A stretch of 64,000 bases of DNA from CAWCDJ01 sp963778675 (GTDB taxonomy: Bacteria > Acidobacteriota > Terriglobia > Bryobacterales > Bryobacteraceae), in contig CAVZVI010000002.1 in the NCBI GenBank assembly GCA_963778675.1, positions 124,001 through 188,000 of the forward strand, in the 5' to 3' direction. Position 1 is the first letter of the stretch, and the number at the start of each line of letters is the position of its first letter. The notes beneath the pieces are model-generated. The model was not told the DNA's origin. It did not search any database and saw only the letters and a program-made list of their open reading frames with translations. Positions 47,550 through 58,700 of the stretch are shown one piece after another. The translations under genes were made by a program, and so were the position numbers.

Positions 47550-50500
47550 CGCACTGCCTTGACGACCACCATCGACTCGGCCCACCAGTACTGGCAGTCG
47601 GGGGGCGGTTGGAGCCCGTCGACAACAGAAACCGAAAACCGCCGGAAATGGCGCAAGAGCAGCCGTTGATGCTCACGGCTGAGTGAATCGATTTCGTTCG
47701 AATAGTAGGTAAACACTCCGCCTGGCCGCAGGGCACGCGCTGCCGTTGCAAAGAAGCCGGCCGCAAACACCGGGCTCTCGATCACTTCGCGCAGATACTC
47801 CTCCTCGCTGGTCGGGTAGGTGTCGAAGAGAATGCCATCGAAGGCGGCTTCGGGCGCGTCCCAATCCTGCCAGCGCGAGTGTACGATGCGGATTGGCGCG
47901 TCGCGATGTCGGCCCGCCCACGCTTCCGCGCGCTCGCCTACATCCTGATTGCACTCGAGGATGGTGTGAGAGCGAACCCCGATCTGCTGCAGAAGAGCCG
48001 CCGAGATCCCCATACCGAAACCGACTTCCAACACATCTCCGTGGGATTCGGCCGCCGCTTCCGCAAGTGCCGACATCAGCGGGCGCTCCCACGCCTGCAT
48101 CACCTGCTGCCCGTCAATCAACAACTCGTCCGTCGAATACCGCGCGGCCGCGCTTTCCCAGGCCGCCCCCATCTCGGGACGCTCGCCCGCGCTCACCATG
48201 GTTTTTGCGCGCCGGTCGAGGCTTTCGAGATCGGCGGCGAGCTCTTTCAGGCCGCGGCGCAGCAGCCAGTTGCGCTGGCTCTCGCGCGGCGTCCTGACGA
48301 ACTCCGGGTCGAGCAGCTGCAGATACAATTCGAACTGCGGTGACTTCATAAACATCGTGTTGCGCCTCACCTCCGCATCCTGCGACTCAAATCGATACAG
48401 GAACCCGGCTTCCGCCTGCGACATCCCTTCCAGTCTCGCGAGCAGCGATTCGCGTGCCTCGTCGTCAAGGCCGCTCCTGGAAACCACGACGGCCGCGGCG
48501 TCCGCCACGGCAGGATGCTCGCGCAGCGCCGCCTCGAGCTCCTCCAGTTCGATCCGAAAGCCGCGCAGCTTCACTTGCTGGTCGCGCCGGCCCCGGAACT
48601 CGACGGTTGCGTCTTCGCGGAATCGCGCCCGGTCCCCTGTTGCGTAGAGCCGCGTGTCCTGACGAAAGGGATGCGGCACGAAGCGCACTTCGGTGAGCTT
48701 GTCGTCTCCCAGGTAGCCCCTCGCCAGACCAGCGCCTCCGATGTATAACTCACCTTCCATGCCGATGGGAACCGGCTCCCCAGCCGAATCCAGCACGTAC
48801 ACCTCATAACCGGGCACCGGCCTGCCGATCGGCGGATCGGCCAGCAGCGGCTCCCGTGGACAGAGCCAATGCGTTGCCGTTATGGTAGCTTCGGTCGGCC
48901 CATACGCGTTGATGACATCGACGTGCGGCAGCAGCTCATGGCAGCGGTTTACCGCGGAAGCGGCCAGGCGCTCTCCGCCGCAGATGATTCGCCGGACACT
49001 GACGCACTCCTGAAAATGGGGGTGCTGCAGGAGTGCCGAAAGCGTAGACGGCACAACATCGAGAAGACCGATTCCGTGCCCGCGCACCAGCGCCACTACT
49101 TCATCCAGATCGGCCCCCTGTTCCCGCGTCGTCACCAAGGCCGCTCCCGAGGCGAGTGCGGTCAACAGCTCCGCCAGGGCTGCATCGAAGCCGAACGGAT
49201 ATTTCTGCAGCACCCGATCTTGCGGCGTGAGCCTGAGGTCGCGCTGGAACCAGGCGATCTGCTGGAGCAGGGATCTCTGTTCCAGCAAGACGCCCTTCGG
49301 TTTTCCGGCTGACCCCGAAGTGAAGATCACCGCCGCCAGCACGCGATTGTCGTGTGGCACCGGCTTCGGCACAAACGATTCCGAAGGCACATCGTGCCAC
49401 AACTCTTCGAGGTCGGCGAGCAGGACACAAGGGTTGGACTGCGCGAACAGTTCATCGATCCGCTGCTGGGGCAGTTCGGGATCGATGTAGACGTATGCCG
49501 CACCTATTTTCCAGCAGGCGAGGATCGCTGCGATGGTCTCGACCGCGCTCGCGAAGTGAATCGCGACGATCTGTTCCGGCCCGGCACCGCGCCGCTGCAA
49601 TCCCGCAGCCAGGCGATCGGTCAGCTCTTGCAGATCCCTATAGGTGAGCGCACCATTCGGCGAAATGATGGCCGTTTCGTCCGCGAACCGCAGGAACACC
49701 TCACTGAGCCATGCGCCCAGTGTCGGGGCAGGGAGAGGCGGAGCATCGCGCCGCCCGCTCCACTCCTCCACCAGGAGCACCCGCTCCGATTCGCTCGTCA
49801 GCGGAAGCTCCGATATCGACCTGTCGGGATCGGCCACCAGCCGCTCGAGCAGCCGTTCCCAGTGCGCCAGCATACGGTCAACCGACGAGTCGTCGAACAG
49901 ATCCCGGCAGAACTCGAAGCGTGCCGCCAGTCCTTCGGCACCTTCGATCAAGTCCACCGCCAGATCCACATCGGTGCTGCGCTTCCGGTAGCTGATCTCA
50001 TCCAGCACCGTACTGGTAGTGGAACGCGGCTCACGAGACAGCAGTAGTTGAAACGTAACCTGGTAAAGCGCGTTGCGGCGCAGATCGCGCTCGGGCTGCA
50101 GTTCCTCCACTAAGCGCGCGAAAGGTAACTGCTGGTGCGAGTACGCGCGCACGGTCAGGTCTTTCACGGCCTTCAGCAGAGTATGGAACGTGTCGGTTCC
50201 GTGAACCGGCACGCGCAGAAGAATCGTATTCAGGAAGAACCCGATCAGGCCTTCGAGCCGCGCGTGGTCGCGCCCCGCGACGGGTGTTCCCAAAACCAGA
50301 TCCTCCTGGCCAGTGTACCGGTGAAGCAGCGCGGCGAAGCCTGCCAGCATCACCATGAACTGCGTCAGACCTTCGCGTTGCGCCATCTCATTCAGGCGCC
50401 GGGTGAGCGCCTGGGGGAGGATTCTGGTGCGCACGCCCGCGGCGCCTGTGAATCGCGCCGGTCGCGGGCGATCCGCCGGAAGTTCCAGCGGCACGATTCC

Positions 50501-51235
50501 ATCGAGTTCCGCGCGCCAGTACGCCAGCAACGGTTGCAGAGTCTCCCCGGTTAACTGCTGCCTTTGCCAGCGCGCGAAATCCGCATACTGAAGAGGAAGG
50601 GGCGGTAGCGTGACGGGTTTGCCTGCCACCGCCGAAACATAGGCCGCATTCACTTCGCGCATCATGACGTCAATCGACCAGCCGTCAGTGACAATGTGGT
50701 GGATTGTCATCACGTGCGCGATCTTACCGGCCATACGCACGAGGGCCATCCGGAAGAGCGGAGTGCTCGAAAGGTCGAACGGGGTATCTGCCTGTTGGGT
50801 AGCGATGGCCGAAGCGCGTTTCCTGGCTTCCTCGACGGGAAGGTCGCGCAGATCGTAGACGGGTAGTTCGACCGGACCGGGCGGCTGCACCACCTGCTCC
50901 GGCCCGTTTTCGCCCTGAACGAACCGCGTGCGGAGTATTTCATGCCGTTCGATCAACTGCGTCCAGGCATTCCCCCACAGCTCGATGTCGAGGGTGAGCG
51001 GCAAAACCAGGTGAACGTGTAAGTGGTACGAAGTGTCGCTGGAATCGTACTGATGCAGGAACCACAATCGCTCCTGGCCGAAAGACAGCGGCGCCCGATC
51101 GAGGCCGAACCTGGGGATTGCCGGCTCGGCACCGCGCTCTCGCACCATCGATTCCAGGAGCCGGCGCTTCTCGGGCGACAGTTCCGCCAGTCGTCGTTCC
51201 ACCTCCGGACCCGCCGCTCGAAATGAGCTGCTCAT
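47546..51235 (-). CDS. NRPS: condensation, adenylation (arginine-like) and guanidine-type methyltransferase
   Basis: 1229 residues. N-terminal docking-type linker (LSPEKRRLLESM), C domain with HHIVTDG at 179-185, then an A domain: A3 FTSGSAGKPKG, A5 NAYGPTEAT, A8 KLRGFRIELEELEAAL. Hand alignment to the PheA structure gives pocket code D-A-A-D-I-G-A-I-T plus the Lys supplied by the next gene; the code resembles ones I recall for arginine. After A8, where A9 and A10 should follow, a methyltransferase occupies about 1020-1229. Its blocks VMQAWERPLM, VLEVGFGMG (1068-1076), ILFDTYPTSEEE and PPPDCQYWW match guanidinoacetate N-methyltransferase. The start overlaps the PKS stop as ATGA. No carrier domain is on this protein. 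Confidence 0.88.
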   Translation of the reverse strand: MSSSFRAAGPEVERRLAELSPEKRRLLESMVRERGAEPAIPRFGLDRAPLSFGQERLWFLHQYDSSDTSYHLHVHLVLPLTLDIELWGNAWTQLIERHEILRTRFVQGENGPEQVVQPPGPVELPVYDLRDLPVEEARKRASAIATQQADTPFDLSSTPLFRMALVRMAGKIAHVMTIHHIVTDGWSIDVMMREVNAAYVSAVAGKPVTLPPLPLQYADFARWQRQQLTGETLQPLLAYWRAELDGIVPLELPADRPRPARFTGAAGVRTRILPQALTRRLNEMAQREGLTQFMVMLAGFAALLHRYTGQEDLVLGTPVAGRDHARLEGLIGFFLNTILLRVPVHGTDTFHTLLKAVKDLTVRAYSHQQLPFARLVEELQPERDLRRNALYQVTFQLLLSREPRSTTSTVLDEISYRKRSTDVDLAVDLIEGAEGLAARFEFCRDLFDDSSVDRMLAHWERLLERLVADPDRSISELPLTSESERVLLVEEWSGRRDAPPLPAPTLGAWLSEVFLRFADETAIISPNGALTYRDLQELTDRLAAGLQRRGAGPEQIVAIHFASAVETIAAILACWKIGAAYVYIDPELPQQRIDELFAQSNPCVLLADLEELWHDVPSESFVPKPVPHDNRVLAAVIFTSGSAGKPKGVLLEQRSLLQQIAWFQRDLRLTPQDRVLQKYPFGFDAALAELLTALASGAALVTTREQGADLDEVVALVRGHGIGLLDVVPSTLSALLQHPHFQECVSVRRIICGGERLAASAVNRCHELLPHVDVINAYGPTEATITATHWLCPREPLLADPPIGRPVPGYEVYVLDSAGEPVPIGMEGELYIGGAGLARGYLGDDKLTEVRFVPHPFRQDTRLYATGDRARFREDATVEFRGRRDQQVKLRGFRIELEELEAALREHPAVADAAAVVVSRSGLDDEARESLLARLEGMSQAEAGFLYRFESQDAEVRRNTMFMKSPQFELYLQLLDPEFVRTPRESQRNWLLRRGLKELAADLESLDRRAKTMVSAGERPEMGAAWESAAARYSTDELLIDGQQVMQAWERPLMSALAEAAAESHGDVLEVGFGMGISAALLQQIGVRSHTILECNQDVGERAEAWAGRHRDAPIRIVHSRWQDWDAPEAAFDGILFDTYPTSEEEYLREVIESPVFAAGFFATAARALRPGGVFTYYSNEIDSLSREHQRLLLRHFRRFSVSVVDGLQPPPDCQYWWAESMVVVKAVR

Positions 51236-54200
51236 ACAGTTCCGGCCGATTTTGTCCGCCCGCCCTCAAGAAGCGCGCGAGCCTCTTCATCGCTCATCTG
51301 CTCGATCTTGTCGAGCAACTCCGCGACATCGGGAGTTGACTCTCGCCGCGGCTGATCGTCCAGCGCGGACGCCAGCAAACGAATCGTGGGGCAATCGAAG
51401 AGCATGCGAACGGGCACATCGCGCTGCACCATTTCGCGCAGGCGAGAGGTGACCTGTATGGCAAGCAGAGAGTGGCCCCCGAGCTCGAAAAAGTTGTCGT
51501 TGGCGCCGACCTTCTCCAATCCGAGCATGTCTCGCCAGATGGCGGCGACCTGCTGCTCGGAGCCTTCCGCGGGCGCTTCGAATTCCGTGGTCATCGCCGG
51601 ACGTGGATGGCCTTCGGACGCGGTAGCCATCGCTTGCCGCTCCGGCCGAATCGGATTGATCCACTGTTCGAAGCGCCGGCCCAGGTCCGTGGTCGAAACC
51701 AAAACCTGAGTCAAATCGTCAGCCGCGAGGATCCGATCCAGGGCCTCCGTCCCCTCGTCCGCCAGAATCACCGGCTCGGAGATCGCCCTCTCCAGGGTCG
51801 CGCTGTCCGCTTCGAGCAGCCAGGCGTCCCAATTGATCGCGACCCACCGGGTATGTCCTTCCGCGCGGAGTGACAACGCGAGTGCGTCCATGAACTGGTT
51901 CGCCGCCGCGTAGGCGGTAAAGCCGATTCCGCCCAGCATGGCCGAGATCGACGAAAGACAGCAAACGAATTCGGGAGAATATTTCCGCGCCAGTTTCGCC
52001 AGAATGCGGCTGCCCGCCACTTTCGGGCTAAACTGAGATTCGCAGTAGGGCTCGTCGGCCGTTGAGAAGCTCGGAAAGGCGTTGGTTCGGGTGAGGCCGG
52101 CGGCATGAATGACACCGCTCAGACGGCGCGCGGCGAAGATTGCGGTCATCGCGGCTTCGTCACTCACGTCGACGCGCTCTACCGCGATGCTCGTCCCTCG
52201 GAATTCCATTGCGCGGATTCTCTCGATGCGAGAGCGGATAGCGGGGTCCGTAGCGGCGTCCCAGTCCTCGCGCGGAGGCACTCCGCTTCGGCCCGCAAGC
52301 ACAATCTCGCGCGCGCCGCGACGGGAGAGAAACTCGGCAAACAGAAGTCCGATTTTGCCGAATCCGCCGGTAATCAGGTAGGAGCCGGGATACCGCCGGT
52401 CCGCCACCGGAACGAGCGGCGCAGGCTCATAGGTCAGAATCCATCGCTGTTGGCCGCGATACGCAACCACGGTTCGCGGATCGGACTGCGCAGCCTCTCG
52501 AACCAGGTGCTCGGCGGCCTTCGCCGGCGCGTCCAAAGCGCTCTCATCGAGGTCCACGAGCCGGCAGCGCGCATGTGGATATTCCTGGGGAAGCGTCAGC
52601 GCGGGAGCGAACGCCATTGCCTGTTCCGGAACGATCGCATCGGACGGCAGCACCTGCTGCCCATATCGCGTGGCGACCACCACGTCGAGCGGCGAAGTGT
52701 CCCCGTCAGCAACCGCCGCCTGAAAAACTCGAAGCGGCGAGTAGAACGGATCGGTTGTGCCAACGAGATTCCACAGGTGCAAAATGCGGCGCGGACGCAG
52801 GCCGCGCGCCGCCAGCAGCCGCATCAGGGAACGCAGCCCTTCAGCCCCGGCAGGAGCCACTTCAAACCTCTCCGGCTCGATTTCGGCCAGCGAGCCTCCC
52901 GCATCCACGCGGACGACTTGCTGGCCGTTCGAACGCAGCTGGTCGCAAACTGAATCCGTGAATTCACCCGTGAATCCGAGAACGAGCCAGGGGCCTGGCG
53001 AATCGCCAGCCACCGGCGCAGGGAAATCGCGGAGCCAGCGCGGGGTATAGAACCACTCATCGAGTGGCAGGCGTCCCGAAGGAGGTTGCGCCGGCGCCTG
53101 CGACACGTCCGGCGCGGCGTCGATCCAATATCGCTGCCGCTCGAACGGATAGGGAGGCAGATGTACGCGCCGGCGCGCCTCTTTTGAATAGAACGCGGGC
53201 CAGTCGATCCGGACTCCCTCCACCCACAGGCGTGCCACGACCGATAGCAGCAACCGCTCATCGCAGACATTGTCGAGCGGATGCCGTGCGCTCGAGAACA
53301 CGGGCTGGGACGGCTGCCTGAGCGAGTTTTGCCGTGCCAGGCTCGCGAGGCCCGTGCCCGGACCCACTTCGAGCAGGATCGTATCAGGTTCCCGGAAGAG
53401 GCCGGCCAAGCCGTCTGCAAATCGCACCTTCGCTCGAATGTGACGGCCCCAATAAGCAGGGATCTGCGCCTCTTCCGCGCGGATCCAGTTGCCCGTTACG
53501 TTTGAAAGGAAGGGAATTTCCGGGGGGCTGCGCTTGACGCCCGCAACCGCTTGCTCCATCAGGGGCACTGCCCGATCCATCAGTTGCGAATGGAATGCGT
53601 GCGACGTATGCAACCGGGTCACGGGGACGCCATCCGAACGCAACCGCTGTTCGATCTCCGCTACCGCCTGGCGCCCCCCCGAGACAACCGAAAGGGCGGG
53701 GCCATTCACGGCCGCGATTTCAAGGTTCCCGTTCAGTATCGCGGCGAGTTCCGTCGGGGCCTTTCCGACAGCCAGCATCGCCCCCGGGGGCATCTCCTGC
53801 ATGATTCGCCCGCGTTCGGCGACCAACTTCAGCGCATCGGCGAGTGAAAACACACCTGCGATGCAGGCGGCCACGTACTCGCCGATGCTATGCCCGATCA
53901 TCGCCGATGGCTTCACGCCCCATTGCATCCACAGTTGCGCGTACGCATAGCTGACGATGAACACCGCCGGTTGAGTAATGCAGGTCTTCTGCAGTGCTTG
54001 TGCGGCTGCTTCCTCATTCCCTTCAGCCGGGAAAAAGAGTTCCCGCAGGTCCACTCCCAGATACGGCGCCACGATACCGCAGCACTGGTCCACCACTTCG
54101 CGGAAGACTGGCTCGTGCTCGTACACCGCGCGGGCCATATGCGGATGCTGCGAACCCTGTCCGGGAAACAGGAACGCAACCGAACGCGGCTTGCCCTCGC

Positions 54201-55764
54201 GCACGGACGAAAAAACATAGCGCGGGTCTCTTGTCTTCAGGTAGTGGGATACCTCGCCGTTTTCATGGGTCGAGGCAATCAGGCACCGCCGGTACGGCAT
54301 GTCCTTGCGCCCGACTCGCAGCGTGTAAGCCACGTCCGGCAAGGACACCGCCGGGTCAGCCGCGAAGTGATCGCTCAGCCGGGTACTCATCTGGTCGAGC
54401 ACGGCCGTCGAACGCGCCGAGATTCCGAGGATCTGGTAAGGCCGCGACGGACCGCTGGGGTCGCGCGGCGGAGCCTCCTCCAGGATCACGTGCGCATTGG
54501 TGCCTCCGATGCCGAATGAGCTTATGCCGGCGCGCCGCGGAGTCTCCGCGTCCGGCCAGTCCCTCAATTGGGTGTTTACGAAGAACGGGCTGGCTGCCAT
54601 ATCGATCTTGGGATTTGGCCGTTCGAAATGAAGACTGGGTGGAATCTGCTTGTGCTCGAGCGACAGCACGCACTTCAGGAAACCGGCCGCGCCAGCAGCG
54701 GAGTCCATGTGGCCGACGTTGGATTTTACCGATCCCAACGCGCAAAACTGTTTGCGCCTGGCTTTGCGAAAGGCCTCGACCAGCGCAGAGAACTCGATGG
54801 GATCACCGAGCGGTGTCGCCGTCCCATGGGCTTCGAGCATGGTAATCGAATCAGCCGGGACATTAGCCATGGCCATCGCCAGCGCGATGGCCTCGGCCTG
54901 CCCGCCAACGCTGGGCGCCGTATAACCCACCTTCGCCGATCCATCGTTATTCAGGCCGTAGCCGCGGACGACGGCGCGTATGGCGTCGCCATCGCCGATC
55001 GCTTCCGACAGCCGCTTGAGCAGCACAACCGCCACACCGTTGCCGCCGACCGTGCCCATTGCCGCGGCATCGAACGAACGGCAGTGCCCATCCGGCGATG
55101 AGATACCGCCCTCTTCGTACAGATAACCCCGGCTCTGCGGAACCCCGATGGTCACCCCGCCGGCAATCGCCATATCGCACTGATAGTCGAGCAGGCTTTG
55201 ACACGCGAGCGAAATCGCAACCAGAGAAGTGGAGCAGGCCGTGCCGATCGTAATCGCGGGTCCGCGCAAGCCGAGCTTGTAGGCAACGCGAGTGGTGAGA
55301 TGATCCTTGTCGTTGCTCGTCAGGATCTGAAAATCGGTAACGACTCCGGCCAGGCGCGGATTGTTGTAGAGATTGTAGGCGTACGTGCTCATCGTCGTGC
55401 CCGCCATGACGCCAATCGATCCCGGGAATGTTTCGGGATCGTAACCTCCATCCTCGAGCGCTTCCCACGCGCACTCAAGAAACATTCGCTGCTGTGGGTC
55501 TAGGATCTCGGCATCCCGCGGGCTGAAACCGAAGAACCCCGCGTCGAACAGATCGATATCCTTAACGACGGCGTTGGCTCGGACGTAGTTCGGAGCCGCG
55601 AGATCCTGCGGCCGGACTCCCGCCTCCAACAGCTCCTCGACACTGAAGAACGTGACGCACTCCCGGCCCGATCGCAGGTTATCCCAGAATTCGCCTACGT
55701 TGCCGGCCTGGGGAAATCGGCCGCTGATCCCGATTACCGCTATGTGTTCGGCGCCTTCGCTCAT
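51232..55764 (-). CDS. Type I polyketide synthase module: KS-AT-KR-ACP
   Basis: 1510 residues. KS: TACSTSL (Cys177), EAHGTATPLGDP (His313) and KSNVGHMDSAAG (His352). AT: GHSIGEYVAA (Ser626) with HAFHS (722-726), the pattern of malonyl-CoA-specific domains. KR: nucleotide motif YLITGGFGKIGLL and catalytic SSISAMLGG with YAAANQFMDA. ACP: FFELGGHSLLAIQ. No dehydratase or enoylreductase is present, so the unit should leave a beta-hydroxyl. The C-terminal tail (LLDKIEQMSDEEARALLEG) is typical of docking to an NRPS. It overlaps both neighbours as ATGA. It is expected to extend the NRPS1 aminoacyl thioester by two carbons. Confidence 0.92.
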   Translation of the reverse strand: MSEGAEHIAVIGISGRFPQAGNVGEFWDNLRSGRECVTFFSVEELLEAGVRPQDLAAPNYVRANAVVKDIDLFDAGFFGFSPRDAEILDPQQRMFLECAWEALEDGGYDPETFPGSIGVMAGTTMSTYAYNLYNNPRLAGVVTDFQILTSNDKDHLTTRVAYKLGLRGPAITIGTACSTSLVAISLACQSLLDYQCDMAIAGGVTIGVPQSRGYLYEEGGISSPDGHCRSFDAAAMGTVGGNGVAVVLLKRLSEAIGDGDAIRAVVRGYGLNNDGSAKVGYTAPSVGGQAEAIALAMAMANVPADSITMLEAHGTATPLGDPIEFSALVEAFRKARRKQFCALGSVKSNVGHMDSAAGAAGFLKCVLSLEHKQIPPSLHFERPNPKIDMAASPFFVNTQLRDWPDAETPRRAGISSFGIGGTNAHVILEEAPPRDPSGPSRPYQILGISARSTAVLDQMSTRLSDHFAADPAVSLPDVAYTLRVGRKDMPYRRCLIASTHENGEVSHYLKTRDPRYVFSSVREGKPRSVAFLFPGQGSQHPHMARAVYEHEPVFREVVDQCCGIVAPYLGVDLRELFFPAEGNEEAAAQALQKTCITQPAVFIVSYAYAQLWMQWGVKPSAMIGHSIGEYVAACIAGVFSLADALKLVAERGRIMQEMPPGAMLAVGKAPTELAAILNGNLEIAAVNGPALSVVSGGRQAVAEIEQRLRSDGVPVTRLHTSHAFHSQLMDRAVPLMEQAVAGVKRSPPEIPFLSNVTGNWIRAEEAQIPAYWGRHIRAKVRFADGLAGLFREPDTILLEVGPGTGLASLARQNSLRQPSQPVFSSARHPLDNVCDERLLLSVVARLWVEGVRIDWPAFYSKEARRRVHLPPYPFERQRYWIDAAPDVSQAPAQPPSGRLPLDEWFYTPRWLRDFPAPVAGDSPGPWLVLGFTGEFTDSVCDQLRSNGQQVVRVDAGGSLAEIEPERFEVAPAGAEGLRSLMRLLAARGLRPRRILHLWNLVGTTDPFYSPLRVFQAAVADGDTSPLDVVVATRYGQQVLPSDAIVPEQAMAFAPALTLPQEYPHARCRLVDLDESALDAPAKAAEHLVREAAQSDPRTVVAYRGQQRWILTYEPAPLVPVADRRYPGSYLITGGFGKIGLLFAEFLSRRGAREIVLAGRSGVPPREDWDAATDPAIRSRIERIRAMEFRGTSIAVERVDVSDEAAMTAIFAARRLSGVIHAAGLTRTNAFPSFSTADEPYCESQFSPKVAGSRILAKLARKYSPEFVCCLSSISAMLGGIGFTAYAAANQFMDALALSLRAEGHTRWVAINWDAWLLEADSATLERAISEPVILADEGTEALDRILAADDLTQVLVSTTDLGRRFEQWINPIRPERQAMATASEGHPRPAMTTEFEAPAEGSEQQVAAIWRDMLGLEKVGANDNFFELGGHSLLAIQVTSRLREMVQRDVPVRMLFDCPTIRLLASALDDQPRRESTPDVAELLDKIEQMSDEEARALLEGGRTKSAGTV

Positions 55765-58700
55765 GCAGGCCGTCCTCGTTCGATAGGTGCCTTCGGGCTC
55801 CTCCCGGCACGCGCCATCCGCTGTTTGGCGGCCCGGTCCTCCACCTGATTGAACAAATCCTCCTCCCTCGCACGCTGCGGTTTTGCCGACCCGTTCATGT
55901 GACTCGCCAGCGCTTCCACCGAGGAGTAGCGGAACAGATCCACAATCGACAAGTCGTTCGCCAGCACTTCCTGCAAACGGCTGTGCACGCGAACCAACAG
56001 TAGCGAGTGGCCGCCCAGATCGAAGAAGTTGTCGTGCCGGCCCACCCGCTCCACGGCCAACACCTCACGCCAGATCGCGGCGATCACCTGTTCGACGCCG
56101 GCTTGTGGTTCGGCGAACGTTTCTTCCACGCGCCAATCCGCATCCACCGGAGCCTGGAGCCCGGCGCGATCGACTTTGCCGGTCGGGGTTAGCGGAATCG
56201 AAGCCACTTTCACAACGACCGCCGGCACCATATAGTCGGGCAGTTGCTGCTGCAGCCACCTGCGCACTTCGCTCGCGGCCGATGCCGGGACGTTCTCCGA
56301 AAACACGGCGTACCCAACCAGTTGCTGATCGCCGCGATCTTCCCGCACAACGACGCAGGCATCGCGCACCAGCGGGTGCTGCCTGAGCGTAGATTCAATC
56401 TCACCGAGTTCCACGCGGAAGCCGCGCAGTTTCACCTGGTGATCTTCGCGGCCCAGAAACTCGATGGTTCCATCCGCCCGATACCGGGCCCTGTCGCCGG
56501 TGACATATAAGCGGCGTTTGCTGTTATTGGGCGCGAACGGATGCGCGATAAACCGCTCCGCCGTGAGAGCGGGATCGTTGAGATACCCCGCTGCCACGCC
56601 GTCTCCGCCGATATAGATCTGGCCCGCGACGCCGATCGGCACAATCTGGCGCTCGCGGTCGAGAATCAGAATCTCGGCGTTTGCAATCGGCCTCCCGATG
56701 GGCACCGCGCCCTCCACGCGGTCACCGTGTTTCATGCGATGACAGGCGGCGAATGTGGTGGTCTCGGTCGGACCGTAGCCGTTGACCAGAACGCAATTCG
56801 GCAACTCGTCGAGAACCTTCTGGCAGGCTGCCGGTGAGAGGACGTCGCCGCCCGCCAGCAACTGGCGGACGCCCCACAGCGAGCCGAGTTGGCTTTCCAC
56901 CATCGCGTGAAAGAGGCTCGCGGTTAACCAAAGAGTGGTGACGCCACTGCGTTCGATAAACGCGCCGAGATCGGCAGTGGACGGCATCCCCGGCGGGAAG
57001 ACTTCAAGACACGAGCCGTTGAGTAGCGCGCCCCAGATCTCGAAAGTGGATGCGTCAAATTGAAGCGGAGCGAAGTACAGGAATCTCTGGTCTGGCCCGA
57101 AGGCGCAGTAGTCCGTGTTCCGGACCAGCCGGACCACGTTGCGATGCGTCACCGAAACACCCTTGGGCTTCCCCGTCGAACCCGACGTGTAGAGCACATA
57201 CGCCAGGGAATCCGCCGTCGCGACCGGTTCCAGATTCGACTGGTCGCCGGAGCACTGCCTGACATCCACCGTGCTGCACTCGAGCATCCTCGCCAGCCCG
57301 TCCACGACCGGCCGCGAATCGTCACGGGTGATGATTACGCGAACGCCGGCATCCCTGGCCATCGTATGAAGACGCGGGAGAGGATAGGCCGGGTCCAGCG
57401 GCAGATAGGCTCCGCCAGCCTTCAATACCGCGAGTACTGCAAGAACCTGGTCGGCGGACCTGGGCATACTGATTCCAACGGGCTCCCCCGGTCGAACGCC
57501 CCGCTCGCGCAGGACCCGCGCCAAGCCGTTTGCACGCCCGTTCAGATCGGCGTAAAGCCACTCGCCATCCTCGCTGTTCAGGGCCGGCGCATGGGGCGTG
57601 ATCGCGGCCTGCTCTTCGAACAGTCCCGTGACGGTCGCATCGCAAGGGTAATCAGCGGCAGTCCGATTGAACTCCACCAGCAGTTTGTGACGCTCCTGCG
57701 CCGGCAGCAGGGGCAGCCTGGTTACGGGCAGATCGGGATTTGCCAGCATACTTTGCAGCAGCAGGAACCAGTGGCTTGCCAGGCGTCGGATGGTTGAGTC
57801 GTCAAACAGATCGGTGCTGTATTCGTAAATGCACGTGAGACCCGAGTCGGTTTCAGCGACGTAGAGCGTCAAGTCGAACTTCGCGGTCCCATACGTAGTC
57901 TCGCCCGGCGCGGCAGTTCCCGGCTGGAATGCAGGCGAGGGCGCGACGCTGCCGCTTCTGCTAATGCTGTTTTGAAGCACGAACATCACCTGGAACAGCG
58001 GATTCCGGCTGAGATCGCGCTGCGGCTGCAGCTCTTCCACCAGCCTTTCAAACGGCAGGTCCTGGTTTGAAAAGGCGCCGAGAGCCACTTCCCGAACGCG
58101 GCGGACTACGTCGACGAATGTGGGAGACCCGCCCAGATCGGTACGCATCACCAGGGTGTTGACGAAGAATCCGATGAGCGGTTCGATCTCGGGCTGACTG
58201 CGGTTGGCGATCGGTGTGCCGACGACGATATCCTCCTGCCCGGTGTAACGCATCATCAGCGTCTGGAATGCCGCGAGCATCGTCATGAACAGCGTGACGC
58301 CTTCGCGCTGGCTGAGGCGTCGCAGCCCCTCCAACGTCGCGGAAGGGATTTCGGCGCTGCAGAATGCTCCGCGATAGGTTGGCACAGGAGGCCGCGGCCG
58401 GTCCGCCGGCATGTCCAAAACCGGTAGTCCTGCAAGCTGCTTGCGCCAGTAGTCCAGTTGGCCTTCGAGCCTCTCGCCCGAGAGTTGCTCGCGCTGCCAG
58501 AGCGCGAACTCGGGATACTGAATCGGCAGATCGGGTAGCGGAGACTCCTGGCCGTTGGAAAAGGCATCGTAAAGAATGGCGATTTCCCGCGCGAGCACAT
58601 CCATCGACCAGCCGTCCGACACGATGTGGTGCATCGTGAGGAGGAAGATGTACGAGGTGTCCCAGAGCCGTATCAACGTGCCGCGCAGCAGCGGTCCTGA

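Noticed and set aside
46945..47766. 273-residue minus-strand frame over the NRPS junction
   Set aside because: Out of frame with both the methyltransferase and the A-C/PCP coding sequences; low-complexity shadow.
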